Counted from the stretch's first letter, positions 1 through 8,847 are shown. The stretch: 64,000 nucleotides of DNA from Clostridiales bacterium (GCA_024684435.1 JAIKWV010000032.1:95240-159239), one strand, 5' to 3'. The notes: a model not told the origin generated them from the letters alone. Numbers and translations: made by a program.

Positions 1-1538
1 AGCAAAGCCCCAATGTGGTGATCTACTGTATGGAGTTCAGCGCCGCGCATAACCTTGCAAGAACAAATATGATCGACTACATTCTCATGGACAACGTAAC
101 GCTTATGAGCATCGCGGTCACTACGCCTCCCGCAAAAACTTCGTACCGTATCGGTGAAGAGCTTGACCTCACCGGTATAGTGATAACGGCAAGCTACAGC
201 AACGCCACCACCTCGGTCATCGACGCAAACGACTGCTTTGTAAGCGGATTTGATTCAAATATCGAGGGTGTAAAGACAGTTATTTTCACCTATAACGGCA
301 GAACCGCCTCACTAAAGCTTAACGTGCTTCTCCCCGACTTTTACTACAAAGCAAACTCTGACGGGACTATCACTATCACAGCCTATAACGGAACAGAACC
401 CGACGTTGTCATACCTTCGGTATACGAAGGCAAGACCGTATCCACCATAGGAAACGGCGCCTTTGAGCGTAACCTTGTGATACAGAGCGTTATTATTCCC
501 GCCTCGGTCAAGACGATAGAGTCCCGCGCATTCTACAGCTGTACAAATCTCAGCAGCGTGACCTTCCGCAACGGACTCAATGTCATTTCATCCTACAGCT
601 TTTACGGCTGCGGTGAGCTTACTTCAATTACCATTCCCAACAGTGTGACCGCAATTGAGAGCTATGCCTTCCACGACTGTTCAAAGCTCAGCTATGTTTC
701 CCTTGGCAGCGGCTTGAACGCCATAGGTTACTCCGTGTTCCGCGGATGCACATTGATCTCCTCGTTCAATGTAAGCAATAATAATGAAAACTTTGTAACC
801 GACAACGGTGTTCTGTACACAGCGGGTTATGAGACCCTGGTATGTTATCCTCCCGCCAAGGACGCTACCATATACAACATCAAAAATTCAACAAGGGCAA
901 TATCGGAGTTCGCTTTCTACGGCTGTCCTTACCTTGTGAATATCACCATTCCGAAGACAGTGACCTCTATCCCCCAATCCTTTGCCGATAATCATATGGC
1001 GGGTCTTACGATACGCTGCTACAAGTACTCCACCGCGTACAATTTTGCGATACAGAACAGTATTCTTTACGTACTGCTTGACAGCGGTCTGCTCACCCTT
1101 ATGTCCGATCTGTCCGATATAGTTATCGACAGTGAGACAAGACGTTCCTCCGGATTTGACACGGATATGCTCAGAGTCGACCAGGTGACCAAATACTATT
1201 CCGAGGTCAATGTTTCCGTTGTCGGCAGAGACGGTCAGCCGCTCAACGGTTCGGATATCATCGGCACCGGATGCAGGATCGTTCTTAAAAACGACAACAA
1301 CGAGATCATTGACAGTTCTGAGATCCTGATCTTCGGCGACATTGACGGTGACGGATACATCGACGGCAACGACGCCTTCTTTGTAAACCTGATCGTCTGC
1401 AGTATGCTCACGCCCTCCGGTCTTTCGGAATGCGAGCGGCTTGCCGCCGACGCCACCCATGACGGAGTTATAGACGACATAGACGTCCAGCTTCTGTTTG
1501 ACTGCGGTACCCTGAGCGCCGAAGTGTCACAGTCATAA
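1..1538 (+). CDS. BspA-type leucine-rich-repeat surface protein with C-terminal dockerin (5' partial)
   Basis: The reading frame is open from base 3 to the TAA at 1536-1538, so the start lies left of the window; the GTG at 15 is probably internal because the codons before it continue a typical LRR_5 capping unit. In order the protein shows that LRR cap, a bacterial Ig-like domain (about nt 96-330, containing the GIVITASYSN pattern), a block of BspA/LRR_5 repeats (about nt 335-1060, with repeated 'AFYxC' and 'SVTIP'-like units), a small beta domain, and a dockerin type I module (about nt 1330-1520) with two F-hand loops, DIDGDGYID and DATHDGVID. Dockerins bind cohesins, so the protein is probably secreted and docked to a scaffold or the cell surface. 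The LRR ligand cannot be told from sequence. A strong terminator follows the stop codon. Confidence 0.85.
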   Translation, partial: QSPNVVIYCMEFSAAHNLARTNMIDYILMDNVTLMSIAVTTPPAKTSYRIGEELDLTGIVITASYSNATTSVIDANDCFVSGFDSNIEGVKTVIFTYNGRTASLKLNVLLPDFYYKANSDGTITITAYNGTEPDVVIPSVYEGKTVSTIGNGAFERNLVIQSVIIPASVKTIESRAFYSCTNLSSVTFRNGLNVISSYSFYGCGELTSITIPNSVTAIESYAFHDCSKLSYVSLGSGLNAIGYSVFRGCTLISSFNVSNNNENFVTDNGVLYTAGYETLVCYPPAKDATIYNIKNSTRAISEFAFYGCPYLVNITIPKTVTSIPQSFADNHMAGLTIRCYKYSTAYNFAIQNSILYVLLDSGLLTLMSDLSDIVIDSETRRSSGFDTDMLRVDQVTKYYSEVNVSVVGRDGQPLNGSDIIGTGCRIVLKNDNNEIIDSSEILIFGDIDGDGYIDGNDAFFVNLIVCSMLTPSGLSECERLAADATHDGVIDDIDVQLLFDCGTLSAEVSQS

Positions 1539-1560
1539 AACAAAAAATCACATAGAATAT

Positions 1561-1597
1561 CCCGGTCTTGTGTAAATACAAGACCGGGTATTTTTTG
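1561..1597 (+). terminator. Rho-independent terminator after the LRR/dockerin gene
   Basis: Perfect 11-bp stem, CCCGGTCTTGT at 1561-1571 with ACAAGACCGGG at 1578-1588, 6-nt loop, followed by TATTTTTT. Confidence 0.9.
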
Positions 1598-1603
1598 TGT
1601 GTT

Positions 1604-2290
1604 TTATTCGTTTATATGATCTTCTATGATCTTACCGTCGTGGATACGGATGACCCGTTTCGCGGTAGCGGCAATATCGTTGTCGTGCGTTATAAGTATG
1701 ATCGTTCTGCCCTCCTCGTTGAGCTCGCGCAGGATCTTCATGACCTCCTCCCCCGAATGGGAATCAAGGTTTCCCGTGGGTTCGTCCGCAAGTATCACGG
1801 GAGGCTTTGCCGCCAACGCCCTCGCTATGGCGACCCTCTGCTGCTGACCTCCCGACATCTGAGAAGGCAGATGCAGCATCCTTTTTTCAAGCCCTACCCG
1901 CTCCAGCGCCTCGGCGGAAAGCTTGTTTCTCTCCTCCCGGCGCATACCGCGGTATATCAGCGGAAGCTCCACGTTGTCCTTTGCCGTCAGACTGGGTATA
2001 AGATTAAAGCCCTGAAAAATAAAGCCTATCTGCTTGTTGCGTATCTCGGAAAGTTCATCGTCGCTCATTGAGGAAACGTCTATCCCGTCAAGGCAGTATC
2101 TGCCGCTTGTGGGCACATCCAGCAGACCGAGCATATTCATCAGTGTTGACTTTCCCGAACCTGAGTGTCCGACTATCGCCACAAACTCTCCCCTGTCCAC
2201 TGTGAGCGAAACGCCGTCAAGAGCGTGTACTTCGTTTTCCCCGGGATTGTATATCTTATAAACATCCTCTACCTCTATCAAATGGGACAT
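1604..2290 (-). CDS. ABC transporter ATP-binding protein, LolD/MacB type (orphan)
   Basis: A 228-residue ATPase of the MacB/LolD/FtsE group, which powers MacB-fold permeases for efflux or lipoprotein handling. Visible motifs are Walker A GHSGSGKST (residues 41-49), Q-loop in FIFQGFNL (about 90-97), signature MSGGQQQR (145-152), Walker B VILADEP followed by TGNLD, and the H-loop in LITHD. The start at 2290 is chosen because AAAGGAGA lies just upstream; longer in-frame starts have no such site. No permease adjoins it: the gene converges on the LRR gene and diverges from spoVAC, so its partner must lie elsewhere. Family is firm; substrate is unknown. Confidence 0.9.
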   Translation of the reverse strand: MSHLIEVEDVYKIYNPGENEVHALDGVSLTVDRGEFVAIVGHSGSGKSTLMNMLGLLDVPTSGRYCLDGIDVSSMSDDELSEIRNKQIGFIFQGFNLIPSLTAKDNVELPLIYRGMRREERNKLSAEALERVGLEKRMLHLPSQMSGGQQQRVAIARALAAKPPVILADEPTGNLDSHSGEEVMKILRELNEEGRTIILITHDNDIAATAKRVIRIHDGKIIEDHINE

Positions 2291-2425
2291 GAGACCATCT
2301 CCTTTCAATTTCGATTTTACTATATATGCCCCATAAAAAGCAACATATATTTTGTGAACAGTTCCGTTTTTGTAATATTTCAGCTCTATCCGGGACAAAA
2401 TAACGTTGAAATTTCAGGAAAGGAC

Positions 2426-2869
2426 ATGGATCACATGACCGGTAAGGAATACGGCAAAATGGCAAAGGCGGCGTCACCCCCGTCGCCAAAAGCGGTCAAT
2501 TCAATAAAAGCGTTTTGCATCGGAGGTCTGATCTGCGCCATATCCGAGGGGTTATCAATGCTTTATGAATATCTGAAGATCAGCGAGGAGGGCGTTCGCG
2601 CTCTGGTGCCAGTCACGGTAATAGTTATTACCGCAATACTCACCGCCACAGGCGTTTTTGACAAGATAGCCCGTCACGCAGGAGCGGGCACCATTGTGCC
2701 AATCACCGGCTTTGCGAACGCTGTGGTCTCCCCTGCAATGGAGTTCAAGACCGAGGGACACATCCTCGGCACCGGCGCGAATATGTTTAAAATAGCCGGA
2801 CCTGTGATAGTTTACAGCAGCGCCGCGGGAGTGCTGTACGGCATTATATATTATCTTAGCATGAGGTGA
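2426..2869 (+). CDS. spoVAC: Stage V sporulation protein AC
   Basis: A 147-residue protein of SpoVAC length with several hydrophobic segments and the conserved stretch around PITGFANAVVSPAMEFKTEG (residues about 92-111). SpoVAC is an inner-membrane mechanosensitive component of the SpoVA channel that moves dipicolinic acid into the forespore and out at germination. The ATG at 2426 follows AGGAAAGG closely. The stop overlaps the GTG start of spoVAD (GTGA), so the two are translationally coupled. A forespore sigma-G promoter would be expected upstream, but no convincing one was found by eye. Confidence 0.93.
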   Translation: MDHMTGKEYGKMAKAASPPSPKAVNSIKAFCIGGLICAISEGLSMLYEYLKISEEGVRALVPVTVIVITAILTATGVFDKIARHAGAGTIVPITGFANAVVSPAMEFKTEGHILGTGANMFKIAGPVIVYSSAAGVLYGIIYYLSMR

Positions 2870-3885
2870 TCGTTATTTCTCAAAGACAGGGAAGATATAC
2901 CGTTATTCTGCCTTCACAGCCGGTGATAACGGGTTACGCCGCGGTGGTGGGAAAAAAGGAGGGCGAAGGCCCCCTGGCTGATGAATTTGATAAGATATTT
3001 GAAGACACCACCATGGGCAAGGACAGCTGGGAAAAGGCGGAAAGCGCCATGCACAGGGAGGCGATCATCCGCGCCGTTTCCTCCGCAGGCATATCCTTCG
3101 GAGACGTGGACATGATCTTTGCCGGCGATCTTTTGAATCAATGTATCGGCACCAGCTTCGGGATAAGAGACATGGGCATCCCCTTTGCCGGGCTTTACGG
3201 AGCCTGCTCCACCATGGCTCTGTCCATGGCAATGGCGGGAATGCTCACCGACAACGGAGTCACAAGGACAGCTATAGCCTCCACCTCCTCTCATTTCTGT
3301 TCTGCGGAAAAGCAGTTTCGTATGCCACTTGAATACGGCGGTCAGTGTCCGCCCAGCGCTCAGAGGACAGCCACGGCGGCAGGCGCCGCGGTGATAAGAG
3401 ATTCCGGCGCCGGGGTGAAGATATCCGCCGCGATAATCGGCAGGATACAGGACTTGGGCATTACCGACAGCAGCAACATGGGCGCCGCAATGGCTCCAGC
3501 CGCCTGCTCCACCATAATAGATTTTCTCAGGGATACCGGCACGGCTCCCGACGATTACGACATGATACTCACGGGAGATCTGGGCGCGGTGGGCTCGGAA
3601 CTGCTTCTGGAGATGATGGAGAAGCAGGAAAATACCGACATAAGCCGCGTTCACGCGGACTGCGGACTTATGCTCTACGATCTTGACAGGCAGGATGTCA
3701 ATTCCGGCGCCTCCGGCTGCGGCTGCAGCGCCTGTGTGGTGTGTTCCCACATTCTCAGACGGATAAATTCGGGTGAACTCAATAAGGTTTTGTTTGTGGG
3801 TACCGGCGCTCTGCTTTCCGCGGTTTCCACCCTTCAGGGTTCAAGCATTCCCGCCGTTGCCCACGGCGTATTGCTGACGAGGTGA
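2866..3885 (+). CDS. spoVAD: Stage V sporulation protein AD
   Basis: A 339-residue protein of the SpoVAD family, which has a thiolase-like fold (related to KAS III) and binds dipicolinic acid in the forespore. The family-typical opening (PSQPVITGYAAVVGKKEGEG), the YGACSTMALSMAMA segment and the glycine-rich end are all visible. The GTG at 2866 overlaps the spoVAC stop by four bases, and the AGGTGATC context indicates coupled translation. In other Clostridia spoVAC-spoVAD is followed by spoVAE; here only a 46-codon ORF follows. Confidence 0.93.
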   Translation: MIVISQRQGRYTVILPSQPVITGYAAVVGKKEGEGPLADEFDKIFEDTTMGKDSWEKAESAMHREAIIRAVSSAGISFGDVDMIFAGDLLNQCIGTSFGIRDMGIPFAGLYGACSTMALSMAMAGMLTDNGVTRTAIASTSSHFCSAEKQFRMPLEYGGQCPPSAQRTATAAGAAVIRDSGAGVKISAAIIGRIQDLGITDSSNMGAAMAPAACSTIIDFLRDTGTAPDDYDMILTGDLGAVGSELLLEMMEKQENTDISRVHADCGLMLYDLDRQDVNSGASGCGCSACVVCSHILRRINSGELNKVLFVGTGALLSAVSTLQGSSIPAVAHGVLLTR

Positions 3886-3895
3886 CAGACATTTT

Positions 3896-4036
3896 ATGAC
3901 ACGGTATTTGAAAATTTTGAACTGTTCGATAAAAATACACAAATGCGTAAAGGCGCTTGACATAATATCGGTGGCAGTCACGTCGCTGCTTTCGTTGCTG
4001 ACGCTGATAAAGGCATATGCCAGGCTCTGCAAATAA
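3896..4036 (+). CDS. Small hydrophobic ORF after spoVAD (46 aa, hypothetical)
   Basis: ATG at 3896, TAA at 4034-4036; AGGTGA at 3880-3885, overlapping the spoVAD stop, is a usable ribosome binding site 10 nt upstream. The 46 residues are basic at the ends (MTRYLKILN... and ...YARLCK) with a hydrophobic centre ISVAVTSLLSLLTLI, consistent with one membrane helix, and three cysteines. I do not recognise it. It is too short to be SpoVAE (about 115 residues or more). It could be a spore-specific small membrane protein co-expressed with spoVAD, or a chance ORF. Confidence 0.4.
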   Translation: MTRYLKILNCSIKIHKCVKALDIISVAVTSLLSLLTLIKAYARLCK

Positions 4037-4075
4037 TTCTTATATTGAAATAATATTTCAGTTCAAACCGCCGTG

Positions 4076-4130
4076 TTCCGGGAAGCTTTTCCCGCCGCGG
4101 CGGCTTAACTTATCCCGGAATATTTTTATT
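4076..4130 (+). terminator. Probable terminator of the spoVA operon
   Basis: TTCCGGGA at 4076-4083 pairs with TCCCGGAA at 4113-4120, with an inner GC-rich GCCGCCGCGGCGGC palindrome, followed by TATTTTTATT. It abuts the -35 box of the next gene. Confidence 0.55.
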
Positions 4131-4158
4131 GACATAATATTGCCGATTGTTGTAAAAT
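4129..4158 (+). promoter_or_regulatory. Sigma-A promoter for the esterase gene
   Basis: TTGACA at 4129-4134, 18-bp spacer, TAAAAT at 4153-4158, about 40 bp before the ATG at 4200, with AAGGAG at 4186-4191. Confidence 0.7.
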
Positions 4159-4199
4159 TATAGAAAATGGTCTTATTTTATAAGTAAGGAGTAGAGATT

Positions 4200-5105
4200 A
4201 TGTTTTTTAAAAGAATAGGCGCGTTTTTTATGGCTATAGTTTCATTCTTCAACATCCTTTTCGCGGGATATATAAAATACTATCCCCACAACAGGATATT
4301 TCTTGACGAATATTACACAGAGGCTAAAAACAAACGTCAGACCTACGACCTTGTGATCCCCAAAAATGCCTCGGGCAGCACGGGACTCATCCTCTGCATA
4401 CACGGAGGCGGTTGGGTAGGCGGCAGCAAGGATTCCTACACCGCCAACCTTATGCAGGTAAGCGAACATAACGGCTTTGCCGCCGCTGCCGTAAATTACA
4501 GATACGTTTCCGATTCGGTAAACTATGCCGACCTGATGGACGATATCTCCTCGGCACTTGCCGCCATCAAGGCAAAGGGGGCAGAATACGGCGTCAATTT
4601 TGACAAAGCGCTGCTCACAGGCATATCCGCGGGAGGTCACCTTTCCCTGCTGTACGCCTACACAAGAAAGGACTCCGCTCCCATTGAGCCTGTCTGTGTG
4701 GTTGAGCTGTGCGGACCCGCCGACCTTGAACATGAATTTTATTACTCCGATGAAAACAGTATCTCACAGGCTGTGGGAGGAGAATTTTTCCGCGGCATAA
4801 TCAGCGACGGCGTTGACTATGAAATATCAATGGTTGATTTTGATGCCGCGAGACCCGCTCTTAAGAAATATTCACCGATAAATTTTGTTGACAAAGACAC
4901 AGTCCCCACGGTCTTCGGTCATGGTGAACAGGATGAGATTGTTCCTTACCAGAACGCCGTTGACCTTGACGCGAAGCTTACTCAGTTCAACGTGGAGCAC
5001 ACCTTTGTCTCTTTCCCGAATTCCGGTCACGGCTGTGAGGATAAGGATTCCATGGCAAAAATAATGGAGCTTTTCTTCAGCTATGCGGACAAATATCTGA
5101 AATAA
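4200..5105 (+). CDS. Membrane-anchored alpha/beta hydrolase (esterase, BD-FAE/HSL-like)
   Basis: A 301-residue alpha/beta hydrolase. An N-terminal hydrophobic segment (about residues 8-25) suggests a signal anchor with the catalytic domain outside. Catalytic features are the oxyanion-hole motif HGGGW (68-72), nucleophile elbow GISAG with Ser143, an acid in the DEIVPYQ region (about 249) and the histidine in NSGHG (about 281). This pattern fits carboxylesterases and acetyl-xylan/feruloyl-esterase-like enzymes. The exact ester substrate cannot be assigned. It stands alone with its own promoter and AAGGAG site. Confidence 0.85.
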   Translation: MFFKRIGAFFMAIVSFFNILFAGYIKYYPHNRIFLDEYYTEAKNKRQTYDLVIPKNASGSTGLILCIHGGGWVGGSKDSYTANLMQVSEHNGFAAAAVNYRYVSDSVNYADLMDDISSALAAIKAKGAEYGVNFDKALLTGISAGGHLSLLYAYTRKDSAPIEPVCVVELCGPADLEHEFYYSDENSISQAVGGEFFRGIISDGVDYEISMVDFDAARPALKKYSPINFVDKDTVPTVFGHGEQDEIVPYQNAVDLDAKLTQFNVEHTFVSFPNSGHGCEDKDSMAKIMELFFSYADKYLK

Positions 5106-5132
5106 TTCCGGAGAACATATCCCCCGCAAAGG

Positions 5133-5161
5133 TTTACAAATAACAAGTATTATTATACAAT
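5133..5161 (+). promoter_or_regulatory. Sigma-A promoter for aminotransferase-trpS
   Basis: TTTACA at 5133-5138, 17-bp spacer, TACAAT at 5156-5161, about 36 bp before the start codon at 5198. Confidence 0.6.
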
Positions 5162-5197
5162 ATTTAATTATTAAATAAACAACAAGGACTGATAACT

Positions 5198-6385
5198 ATG
5201 GAATACAGATTTTCAGACAGGATAGCGAGCCTTCAGCCCTCTGCTATCAGAGAGATACTCAAGGCCACCTCGAACCCGGAGGTCATCCCTCTTGCGGCGG
5301 GCAACCCGGCACCGGACGCCTTTCCCGTGGCGGAGGTGCGGGAGATAGCGGCGGATATTTTTGCGAACCGTCCCATTGACGCTCTTCAGTACGGAGTTAC
5401 CGAGGGTTATCTTCCTCTGAGGAACCGCATCGCGGAATATATGAAGGCAAAGCACAACATAGGCAGGGATTTTGACAGCATAATAATCACCAGCGGCGCA
5501 CAGCAGGTCATGGATCTGAGCACAAAGGTACTGTGCAACGAAGGCGACGTAGTCATCGCGGAGACGCCCTCATTCATAGGCTCACTCAACTGCTTCCGTT
5601 CATACAACGTAAGGCTCAGGGGCGTTGATGTGGAGGCCGACGGCATGAACGTGGAAAAGCTGGAAACAGTGCTAAAAGAGGAACCCAAGGCGCGTTTCAT
5701 CTATACAATACCCAATTTTCAGAATCCCTCCGGCGCTACGATGTCCTTTGAAAAACGCAGGAAATTATATGACCTTGCCTGCAAGTACGATGTGATAATT
5801 ATTGAGGACAACCCCTACGGCGACCTTCGTGTTGCCGGAGAACATATCCCCGCCATCAAGAGTCTTGACGAGGAAGGCAGAGTTATATACGCCGGTTCAT
5901 TTTCAAAGATCCTGGCTCCCGGCATCCGTGTGGGTTATACCATAGCTCCCTCACAGCTTATAGCAAAAATGACCGTTGGCAAGCAGACCAGCGACGTGCA
6001 TACCACCATTTTCAGTCAGCTTCTTGTTGACGCCTGGATGGAGGGCTATGATTTTGAGGCTCATATTGAAAAGATCCGCGGCATTTACCGCCGTAAGCTG
6101 AACCTTATGTGCGACTGCATAGACAGTGATCTGGGCAGCTTCTGCTCATACGTCCGGCCCCAGGGCGGTCTGTTCATATGGTGCGATCTGCCGGAAAACG
6201 TAGATATGCTGGACTTCTGCAAAAAGGCTGTGGAAAACAAGGTCGCCGTGGTTCCCGGAACGGCGTTCATGGTTGAGCCGACGGATAAGACCAACGCCAT
6301 CCGCCTCAACTTCTCCACCCCCGGCGACGATCAGATAGTCAAAGGCTTAAAGATCCTCGGAGAGCTTTCTAAGCAATACAAATAA
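5198..6385 (+). CDS. PLP-dependent aminotransferase, class I/II (2-aminoadipate/aromatic type)
   Basis: A 395-residue fold-type I aminotransferase. The PLP lysine is K237 in GSFSKILAPGIRVGY; other family marks are NPAPD (36-40), the TSGAQQVMDL cofactor segment (98-107), NFQNPSG (173-179) and the EDNPYGDLR block (203-211). This pattern is shared by LysN/2-aminoadipate transaminases and the aminotransferase half of MocR regulators; no N-terminal winged helix is present, so it is the enzyme. The opening (RFSDRIASLQPSAIREILK) is typical of the aromatic/aminoadipate group. trpS starts 13 bp downstream, so the two are likely co-transcribed. The amino acid substrate is not certain. Confidence 0.87.
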   Translation: MEYRFSDRIASLQPSAIREILKATSNPEVIPLAAGNPAPDAFPVAEVREIAADIFANRPIDALQYGVTEGYLPLRNRIAEYMKAKHNIGRDFDSIIITSGAQQVMDLSTKVLCNEGDVVIAETPSFIGSLNCFRSYNVRLRGVDVEADGMNVEKLETVLKEEPKARFIYTIPNFQNPSGATMSFEKRRKLYDLACKYDVIIIEDNPYGDLRVAGEHIPAIKSLDEEGRVIYAGSFSKILAPGIRVGYTIAPSQLIAKMTVGKQTSDVHTTIFSQLLVDAWMEGYDFEAHIEKIRGIYRRKLNLMCDCIDSDLGSFCSYVRPQGGLFIWCDLPENVDMLDFCKKAVENKVAVVPGTAFMVEPTDKTNAIRLNFSTPGDDQIVKGLKILGELSKQYK

Positions 6386-6398
6386 GGAGTATTACTAT

Positions 6399-7418
6399 AT
6401 GGAAAACAACAACACAGCGGCACCCCAGCGCAAGCCGGTGGTGTTCAGCGCGATACAGCCCACCTCAGTCCCCACTATAGGCAACTACTTCGGCGCATTT
6501 AAAAACTGGTCGAACATGGCGGAGGACTACGACTGTCTCTTTGCCGTGGCAGACCTGCACGCCATAACCGTACGCAACGAACCGGCAATGCTTCGCAAGC
6601 AGACAAAAGAGATGTTTGCTCTTCTGCTCTCCCTTGACCTTAAGCCGGAAAAGAATATAATTTTTATTCAGAGCCATGTTCCCGCCCACGCGGAGCTTTC
6701 ATGGATACTCAACTGCTACACCCAGTTCGGCGAAGCCTCAAGAATGACCCAGTTCAAGGAGAAATCCCAGAAGCACGCCGACAATATAAACATAGGGCTG
6801 TTCGCCTACCCCACCCTTATGGCGGCGGATATCCTCCTCTATCAGACAAATTTCGTGCCCGTAGGTGCGGATCAGAAACAGCACCTTGAGATCACCCGGG
6901 ATATAGCCGAGAGATTCAACGGTATATACGGGAACACATTTGCCGTTCCAGAACCCCTCATCGGCAAATCCGGCAGCAGGATCATGTCCCTTCAGGATCC
7001 CGCTCAGAAGATGTCAAAATCCGATCCCAATCCCAAGGCGTCGGTCTCCATGCTGGACACTCCGGATATGATAGTAAAGAAATTCAAAAGCGCCGTCACG
7101 GATTCCGAGGCGGTAGTTCGTTACGCCGACGGCAAGGACGGTATAAACAACCTTATGTCGATCTATTCCTGCTGCACAGGTTCCGACTTTGACGCCATTG
7201 AACGGGAGTTTGACGGCAAGGGCTACGGAGAATTCAAACTCGCCGTTGCCGAAGCTGTGATCTCAAACCTTAAACCAGTACAGGAAAAATACAACAAAAT
7301 AGTTAACGATGCGGCATATCTTAAGGAATGCGCCGCAAAGGGCGCGGAGGCCGCCAACTATGTTTCGGGAAAAACTCTCAACAAGGTAATGAAAAAGGTA
7401 GGCCTTTTGCTGAAATAA
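6399..7418 (+). CDS. trpS: Tryptophanyl-tRNA synthetase
   Basis: A 339-residue class I aminoacyl-tRNA synthetase of normal TrpRS length. The HIGH-equivalent PTIGNYFG (residues 25-32) and the KMSKSDPNP signature (about 201-209) are intact, as are the TrpRS stretches VADLHAIT and FVPVGADQKQHLE. It charges tRNA-Trp in the cytosol. AAGGAG lies about 9 nt before the ATG. No T-box leader is possible in the 13-bp gap to the preceding gene, so expression depends on the aminotransferase promoter or one inside that gene. Confidence 0.97.
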   Translation: MENNNTAAPQRKPVVFSAIQPTSVPTIGNYFGAFKNWSNMAEDYDCLFAVADLHAITVRNEPAMLRKQTKEMFALLLSLDLKPEKNIIFIQSHVPAHAELSWILNCYTQFGEASRMTQFKEKSQKHADNINIGLFAYPTLMAADILLYQTNFVPVGADQKQHLEITRDIAERFNGIYGNTFAVPEPLIGKSGSRIMSLQDPAQKMSKSDPNPKASVSMLDTPDMIVKKFKSAVTDSEAVVRYADGKDGINNLMSIYSCCTGSDFDAIEREFDGKGYGEFKLAVAEAVISNLKPVQEKYNKIVNDAAYLKECAAKGAEAANYVSGKTLNKVMKKVGLLLK

Positions 7419-7459
7419 CCAAAATCCCGTTTTTTATTCATTATAGCTTGTGTAAAAGG

Positions 7460-7480
7460 GATAAATAATGAATATTTATC
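7460..7480. promoter_or_regulatory. ARG-box-like perfect inverted repeat upstream of argG
   Basis: GATAAATA (7460-7467) and TATTTATC (7473-7480) form a perfect 8-bp inverted repeat around ATGAA. It resembles the AT-rich ARG boxes bound by ArgR/AhrC and lies 9 bp upstream of the argG -35 box. Confidence 0.5.
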
Positions 7481-7489
7481 TAAAAACTA

Positions 7490-7517
7490 TTGATTTTATG
7501 CATATTTGGTGTATAAT
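7490..7517 (+). promoter_or_regulatory. Sigma-A promoter for argG
   Basis: TTGATT at 7490-7495, 16-bp spacer, TATAAT at 7512-7517, about 48 bp before the argG ATG. Confidence 0.7.
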
Positions 7518-7565
7518 CTACTCGTAATTCAAATACGGGCTTTGCCCTGAACGGAGATAATATAA

Positions 7566-8792
7566 ATGAAAAAGATCAAAAAAGTTGTTCTTGCTTATTC
7601 CGGCGGACTCGACACGTCCATAATTATCCCCTGGCTCAAGGAAAACTATGACAACTGCGAGGTCATCGCGGTTTCCGGTGATGTTGGTCAGGGTACAGAG
7701 CTTGACGGTCTGGAGGAAAAAGCCATCAAGACCGGCGCTTCAAAGCTTTATATCGAGGACTTGAAAGCCGACTTTGTAAAGGATTACATCTTCCCAACCC
7801 TTAAGGCAGGCGCGGTGTACGAGGGCGAATATCTTTTGGGCACCTCCTTTGCCCGCCCCATAATAGCCAAGAGAATAGTTGAGATCGCAAAGGCGGAAGG
7901 CGCGGACGCCATCTGTCACGGCTGTACGGGCAAGGGTAACGATCAGGTCAGATTCGAGCTTACCATCAAGGCGTTTGCCCCCGAAATGACCATAATCGCT
8001 CCCTGGCGCATATGGGATATCAAGTCCCGTGAAGAGGAAATAGAATTTGCCGAGGCAAGGAATATCCCCCTTAAGATAAACCGTGAAACAAACTATTCCA
8101 AAGATAAGAATCTGTGGCATCTGTCCCATGAGGGTCTGGATCTTGAAGATCCCGCCAACGAGCCTCAGTACAACAAGCCCGGTTTCCTTGAGATGGGCGT
8201 TTCCCCCGAGCAGGCTCCGGATAAGCCCACCTACGTTACCATAAGCTTTGAAAAGGGCGAGCCCGTCGCCATAGACGGCAAGAAGATGTCTCCGGTGGAG
8301 ATCGTCACCACCCTTAACGATTTGGGTGGCAAGAACGGCATAGGTATAAACGATTTGGTAGAGAACCGTCTTGTGGGCATGAAGTCCAGAGGCGTTTACG
8401 AAAATCCCGGCGGAGCTATCCTTTACCGCGCCCACGAGGTGTTGGAGACCATCACCCTTGACAGGGACACTCAGCACTACAAGTCACTTGTGGCTCAGAA
8501 GTACGCGGAGCTTGTGTATTTCGGTCAGTGGTTCACCCCCCTGCGGGAGTCACTTGCGGCGTTTGTGGACAAGACGCAGGAAACTGTCACAGGCGACGTA
8601 AAGCTCAAGCTCTACAAGGGCAACATAATAAACGCCGGCATCACATCCCCCTATTCTCTCTACAGCGAAGCCTTCGCCACATTTGACGCTGACGAGGTAT
8701 ATAACCAGAAGGATTCGGCAGGATTCATCAATCTCTTCGGTCTGCCCATCAAGGTCAGAGCCATACTTGAAGCCGAGCGCAAAAATAAGTAA
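7566..8792 (+). CDS. argG: Argininosuccinate synthase
   Basis: A 408-residue argininosuccinate synthase, which condenses citrulline and aspartate using ATP in the penultimate step of arginine synthesis. The N-terminal PP-loop AYSGGLDTS (10-18) is intact, and the internal [14 protein letters not shown] and [17 protein letters not shown] segments are diagnostic. Length is normal. It has its own promoter with a nearby ARG-box-like palindrome, consistent with arginine repression. argH follows after a 90-bp gap containing a stem-loop, so the enzyme's product is consumed by the next gene's product. Confidence 0.97.
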   Translation: MKKIKKVVLAYSGGLDTSIIIPWLKENYDNCEVIAVSGDVGQGTELDGLEEKAIKTGASKLYIEDLKADFVKDYIFPTLKAGAVYEGEYLLGTSFARPIIAKRIVEIAKAEGADAICHGCTGKGNDQVRFELTIKAFAPEMTIIAPWRIWDIKSREEEIEFAEARNIPLKINRETNYSKDKNLWHLSHEGLDLEDPANEPQYNKPGFLEMGVSPEQAPDKPTYVTISFEKGEPVAIDGKKMSPVEIVTTLNDLGGKNGIGINDLVENRLVGMKSRGVYENPGGAILYRAHEVLETITLDRDTQHYKSLVAQKYAELVYFGQWFTPLRESLAAFVDKTQETVTGDVKLKLYKGNIINAGITSPYSLYSEAFATFDADEVYNQKDSAGFINLFGLPIKVRAILEAERKNK

Positions 8793-8812
8793 TTTTAAAC
8801 ATCAATATCTAC

Positions 8813-8847
8813 TTGCCGTTTGCACTGTAAAAATGTGTGAACGGCAA
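8813..8847 (+). other. Stem-loop between argG and argH
   Basis: TTGCCGTT (8813-8820) pairs with AACGGCAA (8840-8847); only a weak T-rich stretch (TTTTAATT) follows. It could be a partial terminator or an mRNA processing/stability element. Confidence 0.45.

Noticed and set aside
888..1460. Antisense open frame inside the LRR/dockerin gene
   Set aside because: The sense frame shows LRR and dockerin motifs; the antisense product resembles nothing.
2426..4036. Frameshifted spoVAE after spoVAD
   Set aside because: The remaining 300 bp in all frames show no SpoVAE-like stretch; only a 46-codon ORF and a terminator.
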